Part shown: positions 34,501-44,038 of the stretch, one piece after another | Layout of the letters: every line of letters starts with the position of its first letter | Position numbering within the stretch: the stretch's first letter is position 1 | Source: Saposhnikovia divaricata | Taxonomy: Eukaryota; Streptophyta; Magnoliopsida; Apiales; Apiaceae | Reading direction: 5' to 3' | DNA length: 64,000 nt | Assembly (NCBI GenBank): GCA_036435485.1 | Contig: CM071600.1 | Coordinates: 159,352,546-159,416,545, forward strand | Program-made: the position numbers and the translations under genes | Notes under the pieces: generated by a model | What the model was told of the DNA's origin: nothing | Databases searched by the model: none | Seen by the model: the letters and a program-made list of their open reading frames with translations, nothing else

Positions 34501-36087
34501 TATTCATCCAGGCCAGAAACTCATCCTAACTGTTATGCACGGTTTTCTAGAGGTTAATGAAAATCGGGCATTACGACGGCTATAACTCGGATATTTCCAA
34601 AATCTAAACCCTCCAAATAATCATTCAATCCACCACCAACACTCATGGGCACTATTTATCACCTCCCTCACTGTCTCAACAGGTCTTGGAGCCACAAAAC
34701 ATATATTAACCTTTTTATAACACCCACACAACATACATGTTCTAAATCATGAATACAAGCCATAAACATTATCAAATCTCATCTAAAACTCCATTGAAAC
34801 TCAAATCAAAGACAAGGGTTCTTGAAGTTTATACCTTCCTTGGAGTATGTAAAACCTTAATAAACCTTGATCAATCCTTAGAACACCTTAACAAAGCTTG
34901 GATCATCCAAAAGAATCAAGAAAAACAATGTTAGTTTCATGAAAGCACTATTCACCCTCCTCTTTCTTGATTTTTTTGAAAATCGAAACAAAGGAGTTTG
35001 AAGCTAAAATTTTGAGGAGATTACTTTCTTGAAATATAGGACTCACATTAAAAATTAGAAGATCAAACAAGGAGTGGAAGCTTGATTTCGCCTTTTGAAT
35101 TTATGAAAAGCCGAATGGTGCTTTAGAGAGAGTGTTGGAGTTGCTTGGTTTGTTCTTTTGATAATAATGCATAAAGTGATTTTGCTTGGGATAATATCTT
35201 GCTAGTTGCTTTATTAAATGTGTGATGTAAGGAATGATGTCTTTGGAGTGGACACATGTTGTTGTTTAAGTGGTAAGATGAGAAAGAAATGCTAAGTACT
35301 TGGTTGCTTCCTAATCTTGCTAGTTACTCTTGTAACTACTTAGTTACTTGATCTCATCCACTTGCACATACTTGCATCTTGGTTCTCTGCTTGTTTCTTT
35401 GTTCGTTTATTGCTCAATTCATTGATCGTTCGAAAGAATATCCCAAGGATTTCTAGTTAGGGTTTTACCGGAAACCTTCTTAATATTTATAATACTATAC
35501 TCCATCATTCTTAATAACTCTCGGATCCATATTCCTTAAATTCTTTTAATAATCTCTTAGGTCTTTCAGTGTCCAGGGAAATCTCGGGGAAAATAAAAGT
35601 GCTATTTTTCAGAATCAGACAGCTTTTACATACACTCTTTTTCCCCCTGGAGCACTAATACGAACTCAGAATTTCGTTCCGGGTACTTCTATATAGCGTC
35701 GTCTAATAATATTCCTAATTCGACCAAAACACTATTCATTCTTTATTCTTTACTTATTCTCTTAGGGTTGTACAGTTGTCCCTGATCTCTTTCAATCGTT
35801 CCTTAACCTTTTTACGGAACCACTGGACCAATAACAGATATCGATTTGGATGACATAAGAATAATCTTCTTCTTTAGAATTATCAAATCTTAATTCCCTA
35901 GGAGATAGATAATTCTTATCTAAAGTGTCAACCAATAGTATTCTTCATGGCATATAAACATTTGAATCCAAATCTATTCCTTTCATTCATTATCTCAATT
36001 GTTACATCGTAGTCGTAATCACTATTCACCATTACCTCTGTACATAATAAAAAGTTTTAATTATATCCAAAATTTGGGGTTCTTACA
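31508..36087 (-). mobile_element. Solo LTR of family L inserted in copia A
   Basis: It begins TGTAACACCCCCAGATCCGG, ends GGGGTTCTTACA and is flanked by the 5-bp TSD GCTAT (31503-31507, 36088-36092). At 4,580 bp it matches the length of the LTR at 48499-53082. It has a ~44-bp duplication ending GATACGTGTTGC at 32170-32255 that the younger LTRs lack. A single LTR with a perfect TSD indicates LTR-LTR recombination. The copia A reading continues on both sides. Confidence 0.93.
33050..33480. repeat. AT-rich palindromic array in the family L solo LTR
   Basis: About ten units of AAATGAATAT...AATATTCATTTA, each an inverted repeat, spaced about 40 bp, matching the arrays in the other LTR copies. Confidence 0.85.
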
Positions 36088-36290
36088 GCTATAGTAGTCC
36101 TAAGGAAGTAGAGGAACCGAGAAGAAGTAAGCGTGCAAAGGTAGTCAAGGATTTTGGAGGTGATTTTATCACTTACAATGTCGAGGATGAACCTTTAAAT
36201 TTCCGTCAAGCTATGGATTCTTCAAAGTCTAGGCACTTTATAATTAGGAGAGATATTATTGGCCTCTTGATTGAGTGAGACTATAAAATG
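36088..36290 (+). pseudogene. Ty1/copia A, resumed 3' fragment with internal deletion
   Basis: After the solo LTR the copia A reading resumes as SSPKEVEEPRRSKRAKVV and FRQAMDSS, the linker region before the reverse transcriptase. It then jumps directly to KSRHFIIRRDIIGLL, which resembles the region near the end of RNase H, followed by a stop. The reverse transcriptase and most of RNase H are therefore deleted. The assignment of the last piece is tentative. Confidence 0.65.
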
Positions 36291-36299
36291 CATGGCCGT

Positions 36300-37183
36300 G
36301 CTCAAATAATGATTTGTTTTTAATAGTCTACTAATGGATCAAGTAAACCCGGATTAAATGTTGAAGAGGATGACTAAATACATGCCTCGAGTTTAATCTA
36401 TAATATTTGGTTAAAGAGATTATATTACATGGAAACATTAATCACGAAAGGTTTAATATGGATCACCATTTATATTATTATTACTTGGGTAGCAATGATG
36501 TGTTACTAGATGCCGCTCTTTGTTTACGATTTTAAATTGGGATTTTAAAATCGTTGCCAACGTAATAATAACCTATCGGGTCACACACAAAGAATGCTCG
36601 AAGGATTATTTAATTTGAATTCGGATTTAAATTAAATGATAGAATTCGAATTATTTATTATTAATTTAAGTATGACTTAATTAATGTAATAAATGGAATT
36701 TCGAATTTATTAATTCAGAAATACAGTTATTATTTAATTGAGAAAGTCTTAGTTAGATAATGATTAGAAAAACTGAATTAATATGGGCTCTAATTGGGAT
36801 TAGGGCTGATTTCGTTTTTGTCTCTCCTATATTATATCTTTTTGTGGCTTGGAAAGGGTTACACGTTTTATTAAAAACCCTAGCTGCTAGAGAGGTAGAG
36901 AGAAAAGAGAGAAAGAAAAACGGATTGTTGTGCTAGTACACAGCATCCTCTGTTCGAGCTTCTGCGTGGATACTGATAGAGCGTAGATCGTTGCATACGG
37001 AATACGTGGTGTTCAATCAAGATAGGATCTCCATCTGTCAACCGAATCGTAAAGCTTCTTAAGGTACAGGTTCCGATCTCCATAATCTGCCCAGAATTAT
37101 ACATGGATCCTGGTTTGGGTTTCGAATTATTTTTTTGTTTTATTTACGTTTATCCGCTACGTTTTATGCCTCGGAACCCAACA
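36300..37183 (+). repeat. 5' LTR of Ty1/copia B (left edge uncertain)
   Basis: The right edge is fixed: ...TCGGAACCCAACA at 37183 is followed by one base and a primer-binding site. The left edge is not. A TG start could lie near 36361 (TGTTGAAGAGG) or 36501 (TGTTACTAGATGCC). The partner LTR would lie beyond the SIRE insertion, outside the window. The segment includes a leader-like region with AGAGAGGTAGAGAGAAAAG near 36890. Confidence 0.6.
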
Positions 37184-37184
37184 A

Positions 37185-37196
37185 TGGCATCAGAGC
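37185..37196 (+). other. Primer-binding site of copia B
   Basis: TGGCATCAGAGC differs at one base from the initiator-tRNA-Met site TGGTATCAGAGC used by most plant copia elements, and lies one base after the LTR end. Confidence 0.85.
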
Positions 37197-39106
37197 TACG
37201 TGTATAAGGGGCCGATTTGGTTACGTGTTTACTGTATTATTACGAGTATGCATGTTTGTTGAATCTGCCATGATACAGTTATGTTATATGATTGATATAA
37301 TGAATCTGTATATATTATGATATGATGATACCATGCCTGCCATGTTTATAATCTGCTTAGATTGAATCGGAATTGGAAGAACAGAGGGTTAATGATGTTG
37401 TATAAACAAAATCTGAATTGGATTTGGAATGATTATATAACTGTTATATGATCAGTTTATACGTATATGTTATGTTTTATTGTATATAATATGATAGGCA
37501 GTAGCAATAGTTTGATCGGAATCGTTCTGTGAAAGCTAGAAAAGAAACGGTAGCAGAAAGTGTTTCTGGTGTCCATTTTTGACACATAATATGTTTTCGG
37601 AGAGGTCCATCATCATTAGACCTTGTCGGAAGTTTTATTTTCGCATTCTGACATCGTTTAAGCCTTCAAAAATGCGATTTACTGTTTTCCTAAAATTTTC
37701 TGATTTTCAGATTTTTCTGAATTAGCCATATGATGTTTGATGATTGGATCATGAGATATATGATATGGCATACTCTTATATATATGATCTTACATGTTCT
37801 TTAATGGTTACTTGAGCATGGTGCATGGTTATGGGCTTTAGACCCTAGTTATAATGGTTTATTCTTTTGGTTTGTAATAAATACGACTTGAATGTAACTC
37901 AAGTTCTTTTGTAAGTTCATTAGTATAGTTGTTATTGTAACATCCAAGAAGGACAAGGGGAACAAGGAGGCATTCCATTGAGGCTAAGGAGTCAATGGAA
38001 GCAATAGAGAAGACAGGTGTAATAGTTATTTTTACCCCATAGATTGACCTTGATCTTTTCATTAGCTTGAAAAGATCACATAGGATTAGGCCATAACCAT
38101 TGCACGTTTACTTTACGCACTTTACATATGATGTATGGAATGTATGAGTAGAGTAGAAGATGCATGCTTTAATTAGATTAATGATGTATGCATGTATTAG
38201 ATACGTCACCCATGCCATGCTTGCCATGCTAAACAAGATAAAATCTGTAACGATTCAAGATTTTAAAATTAAAAAACGATCATGAGATTCTTGTGTTTAT
38301 AAAATATGGATTTTTAAAACACGGAATTAAATATGGAATTTTGATATCTAAAATTGGGATTTTCTGACAAAAGCAGATATGCGTATTCGTAAGGTTAATG
38401 GGTATTAAGTGTGACCATTGGGATCCTCCATCTACCTGGGAAATGAACAATTTAAGATGTCAATTGGAAATATTTGGTTCAAAGAAAATTGCGGATCTCT
38501 TTATGATGTGATCATGATCGTTATAAATTTTCTAAACCCCTTAACAAAATATTAAGTTTTAATCAGATGCTTTCCAATGAGTGAACACTCATCGAATCCT
38601 AGATCGATAAGGGGAAGGGCTGTCTGTGGCAGGGGACTCCTGTCTATCGTGGTGAGATGCGACGAATATAAATGGTTATATTCGGCCGTTGTATCATTGG
38701 GTCTAACTTAACTGAGTCGTCATAATAAGGTGAAAATAAACTGTTATATTCAACTATTATGAACTTAGAAGCATAGAGTTTGGTTAAAAATCTATTAGTT
38801 AGATAAGATCAATCGTTGTTCACCAAACTATCCAAGAATTATATATGATATAATTGACAACTGTTGTCTACCTAAATAATCATGTTTTAAGGACTACTAG
38901 TGGTTGACTTTGGACATGACGAAATATGGATCTTGGCTCACTAGAAAGATTTATGGGATATTCTTTCCGAATTAATAGTAAGGGTTATTAATTTGATAAA
39001 AATAGTGGGAGTTATATTATGAATATATCATAATCATTTGAATATAATAATTTATAACTCAGACAATCTAATGTTTATTTTGTGCAAACAACACAAACAC
39101 ATTATC
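37197..39106 (+). other. Long non-coding leader of copia B
   Basis: 1.9 kb between the primer-binding site and the first recognisable gag codon, without a sizeable open frame. Contains no obvious repeat or gene. It is longer than usual for copia leaders, so part of it may be inserted or diverged sequence. Confidence 0.5.
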
Positions 39107-40988
39107 CGTACGATCAGTCCTTGAGAAGGACAAGCTGACAGGAGGAAACAACTTCCTAGACTGGCAGAGGAATTTGAGGATTGTCCTCAGGCAGGAGCGC
39201 TAGCTTCATGTCATTGATATCCCTCCGCCAGGTCCCCTTCCCGAGGGCGCTACTATTGAGGAACGAGCGGCCCATGCAAGGGATGAGAATGATGCAAATG
39301 ATGTTGCATGTCTTATGTTGGCAACTATGAGTGCTGAGCTTCAAAGACAGCATGTGCATATGGATGCATATACTATCAATGAGCACTTGCAAAGCATGTT
39401 TGCAAGACAAACTCGTCAAGAAAGGTTCAACACGAGTAAGTCACTCTTTAATTGCAAACAAGGGGCAAGTGAACCAGTTGGCCCACATGTTCTGAAGATG
39501 ATTGGTTACATTGAGTACCTTGCTACTTTGGGTTTCCCGATAGCTGCGAAAATTGGTATTGACCTAATCATGAATTCTTTGAACAACAAATTCACTCAAT
39601 TTGTTGTGAATTACAATATGAATGAATTTGACAAAACACCTACTGAATTGTTGCATATATTGAGAACATATGAGACCAACATGAAGACAGCTGAACCCGC
39701 TCCCATACTGATGGTGGGCAATAAAGGTAAGGCCAAGGGGAAAGGCAAGTGGAAGGGTAAGAAGAAGACTGGATCTGATTCTACACCCAAGCCAAAGTCA
39801 GGTCCCAAACAGGCTTTAAAGACTAAAGGTGGGGTTGCTAAGGGTGAATGCCACTACTGTAAGAAAACTGGTCACTGGAAGAGAAACTGTCCAGTTTACT
39901 TGAAGGATCTGAAGAAAATGAAGGCTGTTCAGATTTCTGGATCAGGTATTTATGTTATAGAAGTCAATCTATCTATTTCTACATCTTGGGTATTGGATAC
40001 TGGATGTGCTTCTCACATTTGTATAAATGTGCAGGAACTGCAGAGAAGTAGGACTTTGGCTAAGGGAGAAGTTGACCTACGAGTAGGCAATGGAGCAAGA
40101 GTTGTTGCTTTAGTTGTAGGGACTTATTATTTATCTTTGCCCTCTAGGCTTGTTTTAGAATTAGAAGACTATTTTTACGTGCCTGCGATTCGCAAAAACA
40201 TTATTTTTGTTTCTTGTTTTGACAAGAAAGGTTTTTCGTTTACAGTAAAGAACAACATTTGCTCTTTTGCTTTGAATGATTTGACCTATGGTGTTGCGCA
40301 TTTGTTTAATGGTTTATATGTTCTTGACTTAGATAATTCTGTCTGTAATATAGAAAACAAATGACTTAAAGTCAATGACTCAAATCAAACATACCTCTGG
40401 CATTGTCGTCTAGGCCATATAAATGAGAAATGCATATCCAAATTACATAAGGATGGATACTTGGATAAGTTTGATTTTGAATCATACCAAGAATACGAAT
40501 CTTGTTTGCTTGGTAAGATGACTAAAGCCCCTTTCACTGGTAAGGGTCAAAGGGCCACTGAACGTCTGGAGCTAATACATAGTGATGTATGTGGCCCAAT
40601 GCGTGTGATGGCTAGAGGAGGCTACTACTACTTCATAACATTTACTGATGATTTCAGTAGATATGGATATGTATATCTTATGAAGAATAAATCCAATTCT
40701 TTTGAAAAGTTCAAAGAATACAAGGCAGAAGTAGAGAAGCAAATTGGTGGAGGTGCAAGTATTAAGATCTTACGATCCGATCGTGGGGGTGAATACTTAA
40801 GCACCGAATTTAAAGAGTATTTAAAAGAGTGTGGTATTGTATCACAACTCACTCCGCCAGGTACACCTCAATGGAATGGAGTTTCAGAGAGGAGAAATCG
40901 CACCTTGTTGGACATGGTACGATCGATGATGAGTCATGCAGATCTTCCAATTAGTTTCTGGGGTTACATTCTAGAAACAGTGGCTTTC
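39107..40988 (+). pseudogene. Ty1/copia B gag-pol 5' half (gag, protease, GAG-pre-integrase, integrase), cut by SIRE insertion
   Basis: One reading frame can be followed with only two internal stops (about 39209 TAG; 40362 TGA). The gag part starts near SVLEKDKLTGGNNFLDWQRN, without a visible start codon. The zinc knuckle CHYCKKTGHWKRNC lies near 39849, after a Lys/Gly-rich stretch. The protease motif is VLDTGCASH near 39990. The zinc-binding H-H-C-C region (WHCRLGHINE ... CESCLLGKM) is followed by integrase words HSDVCGPM, RSDRGGEY and NGVSERRNRTL. The frame stops at 40988, where the SIRE LTR begins; RT and RNase H would lie beyond the SIRE element, outside the window. It belongs to a different copia lineage from copia A, judging by the integrase. 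Confidence 0.88.
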
Positions 40989-41505
40989 TGTTAGAAATAA
41001 TTGATGTGAATATTAATCAGTGTTTAAGTGTTACAGTGAATTGTCAGAGTTTAGCTGGAAGCAGTCAGAGTTTGTTAAACGCTGACAGTTGGAAGCTCAA
41101 CAGAGTTTGTTAAACTCTGTCTGGAGGCAGCGTCTACTGGTCAATAGTGTTTGAAGAATTATTATGGAAGCAATATCTTTGAAGATTGGATAGCTGTCAA
41201 AGAGATTGAGTTGACTAAGGAGACGTGTAGGAATCGTCATTGATATCAATTGTATAGCTAATTTATAGGAGTATCAATTATCGATTGTATAGCAACTGTA
41301 TATCTTATAAATACAGTTAGTTTAACCCTAGAAGGGTATCGATCATTGTGAAACATTATTCATTGTAACCTAAGCAGCTCTCTGTGATAGTTTACATCAC
41401 TGAGAGAGGAGTTATTAATTTCAAACAGTTTTTAATTGTTTAAATGTGTGTTTTATTGTTAATCTCTCATCCAATCTTGATTATAATTGTGTATTCGGCC
41501 TAACA
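40989..41505 (+). repeat. 5' LTR of the SIRE-type element
   Basis: It starts TGTTAGAAAT and ends TTCGGCCTAACA (short TGTTA/TAACA inverted ends), immediately before the primer-binding site. It is 517 bp, short for the lineage. It has the repeated word GAGTTTGTTAAAC (41070, 41104) and a TATA-like TATAAATACAG near 41306. Confidence 0.85.
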
Positions 41506-41507
41506 AT

Positions 41508-41520
41508 TGGTATCAGAGCC
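41508..41520 (+). other. Primer-binding site of the SIRE-type element
   Basis: TGGTATCAGAGCC is an exact match to the 3' end complement of plant initiator tRNA-Met, two bases after the LTR. Confidence 0.95.
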
Positions 41521-41536
41521 AATATGTTACTCTATA

Positions 41537-41833
41537 CAGTTTAGGATCCACACACACAGCTATAATCAATGGCAGAAATATCTCCTCCAACAGGTTCAAG
41601 TTCTGAGAAGGCTCAACCTACTACTGTGAGTCGTACAGTTTAAGATCCACACACACAGCTATAATCAATGGCAGAAATACCTCCTCCAACAGGTTCAAGT
41701 TCTGAGAAGGCTCAACCTACTACTGTGAGTCGTACAGTTTAAGATCCACACGCACAACTATAATCAATGGCAGAAATACCTCCTCCAACAGGTTCAAGTT
41801 CTGAGAAGGCTCAACCAACTAATGTGAGTCGTT
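41537..41833 (+). repeat. 99-bp triplication containing the gag start codon
   Basis: Units begin at 41537, 41636 and 41735 with exact 99-bp spacing. Each contains AATCAATGGCAGAAAT with a start codon (41569, 41668, 41767) in the same frame. Units 1 and 2 end in GTTTAA, giving 24-residue peptides that stop at 41641 and 41740. Only unit 3 runs into gag, because its end differs (CGTTATAAG instead of CGTACAGTTTAAG). Confidence 0.95.
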
Positions 41834-44028
41834 ATAAGACAATCAGGGTTCCTATTCTCAGGCCAGCAGAGTATTCAATCTGGAAGGTGAAGATGACCAT
41901 GTTTCTGGAGGCTACAGATCCAGAATATCTTGACAGAATTTATGAAGGTCCTCATAAACCTACAAAGCTATCTATTGCTATTGCTGGTCAAGAAGCTAAA
42001 ACAATTCCAAAGGAGTAGAAAGATCTGACTCTTGAAGATCTTTTATCTATTGCCAAGGATGCAAAAGTTAGGCATCAACTTCATAGTGCTTTAGACAATG
42101 TTATGTCTAATAAAGTGATTAACTGCACTACTGCCAAAGAAATCTTGGATGCCCTTGAGGTTAGGTGTCAAGGAACTGCTGCTATCAAGTAGAATAGAAG
42201 GAACATACTCACACAGGAGTATGAGCACTTTGAGGCTAAATCTGAAGAAACCATGACAGAAACATTTTACAGATTCTGTAAACTGCTCAATGATTTGTCA
42301 TTGGTTAATAAAGAGTATGATCTAGAAGACTCAAATCTCAAATTTCTTCTTGCCTTACCTGAAAAGTGGGATGTGAAGACAACCACCATAAAAGATAACT
42401 ATGATCTTGCTGATACTGAGATTGATGAAATCTATGGGCTCCTCAAAACTCATGAATTGGAATTGAAGCAGAGAAACAGGAGATCAAGCAAGAAGACAAA
42501 GTCTGTTGCTCTTAAGGTTGAAGAAAAACCCTTGAAGAAGGAAGCATCAAGGAAGAAAGCTAAGGGAAAGGGTTTAGTCATACATTCTGAAAGTGAGTCA
42601 TCAAACTCTGATGTTGATTCAAACACTGATGAATCATCTGACTCTGAGGATGATGAAGAAGAAATGCTTCAAATGGCTGCTTTGATGGTGAAGGCCTTCA
42701 AGAAGATGGGTTTCAAGAACTTCAAGAAGGGAAAAAGGTTTTCTAAGAAAGATTCAAACTCTGACAGGAAGAGTTTCAGAAAGTCTGAGAGAAAGGATAC
42801 CAAGTCTGGGAAGAAAGACAAGTCCGAGATTCAATGCTACAAGTGTAAGGAGTTGGGTCACTATGCTCCTAAGTGCAAGAAGGGTAAAACTGAAAAAGCA
42901 CTCCTCACAAAAGGCAGAGACTGGGCAGACACTTCAGACTCAGATGAGGATGTTAACTATGCTCTCATGGCTTCTATTGAGAATGAATCTGAAGATTCTG
43001 AAAACAAGGTACCTCTAACTACCTATGCTTATAATACTGATGATATAACTAAATTTAGAATCTATCTTAAGGCTTTGCATATCAGTTATAGGGATCAGAC
43101 TTTAGAGAATGAGAGAATCAAATCTGAGAATTTTGAACTTAAAGTGAGAAATAAAATTGTTCAAGAGAAACTTGAAAACATGCAACAAGTTCAGAAAGAA
43201 AGAGATGATGCTGTTTATCTAGAACAGGATTTGCTAGGAAAATATAAGCAACTAGAATCTGGATTGGAGAAGGAAAATCACATAATTAAAACTTGGACTC
43301 ATTCGGGAAAAGACACTCAAGAGATTTTTCAGTCAGACACAGTTGGTTTAGGTTACTGTGAGGGAGATGAACTTAGGTTTCAAAACAAAGTCAAAATTAG
43401 AACACATCTTCCATCTACAAAATTTGTTCATGGAATAAATGAACCTAAGTCTGAAGCTGAAAAAGAAGCTGTTAAGAAAGAACCAGTAAAAACTACTGTT
43501 AAACAGGTTAATATTGGTTCAATGACAAATAAACAACTCAAGCATAAGCTTAAGGAGTTAAAATCTACTAAGAAACAGAAAGTGTCTAGGAAGAATAGAA
43601 ATGGTAAAGTAGGCATTACTCAAGGTAATTATCCAAAGCTTGCTACTTTTGCTCCAAGAAAGACATGTCATAACTGTGGTAGCACTAACCATATTGCTAG
43701 TTTCTGCAGGAAGAACAAAAACATTAATTCTTTACCTTCCAAGTCTGAAGTAAAGAAGGATAATGTTAGAACTAGACCACATACTTTATGCAGACATTGT
43801 GGAAGTACTTGGCATTCTATTTATACTTGCAGGGATTATCATGCTATTTATCATAACTACTATGAACTTAAGCCCAATTTGAAATGGGTTAAGGTTAATT
43901 CTGTAAGTGTAAACTCTGAAAAAGTTAGCTTAAACTCTGATAATGTAAATTCCGCTGCTAAAGCTAACAAAGTTAAGAAAGCCAAAGGATCCAAGCAAGT
44001 CTGGATCCTTAAATCTGACCTTCAGTGA
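41767..44028 (+). pseudogene. SIRE-type gag with two in-frame stops
   Basis: The frame runs from the third start codon (41767) to TGA at 44026, broken only by TAG at 42016-42018 and TAG at 42190-42192. Early residues (RPAEYSIWKVKMTMFLEAT) are the SIRE gag head. The capsid region includes CQGTAAIK and LTQEYEHFEAKSEE. A Lys/Ser-rich part is followed by CYKCKELGHYAPKC (42835), CHNCGSTNHIASFC (43666) and CRHCGSTWHSIYTC (43789), three CX2CX4HX4C knuckles. Between the first and second is a ~250-residue predicted coiled coil (ERIKSENFELKVRNKIVQEK). Gag forms the virus-like particle and binds element RNA. The stops would truncate it at residue 83 unless read through. Confidence 0.9.
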
Positions 44029-44038
44029 TTGTTTGTGA

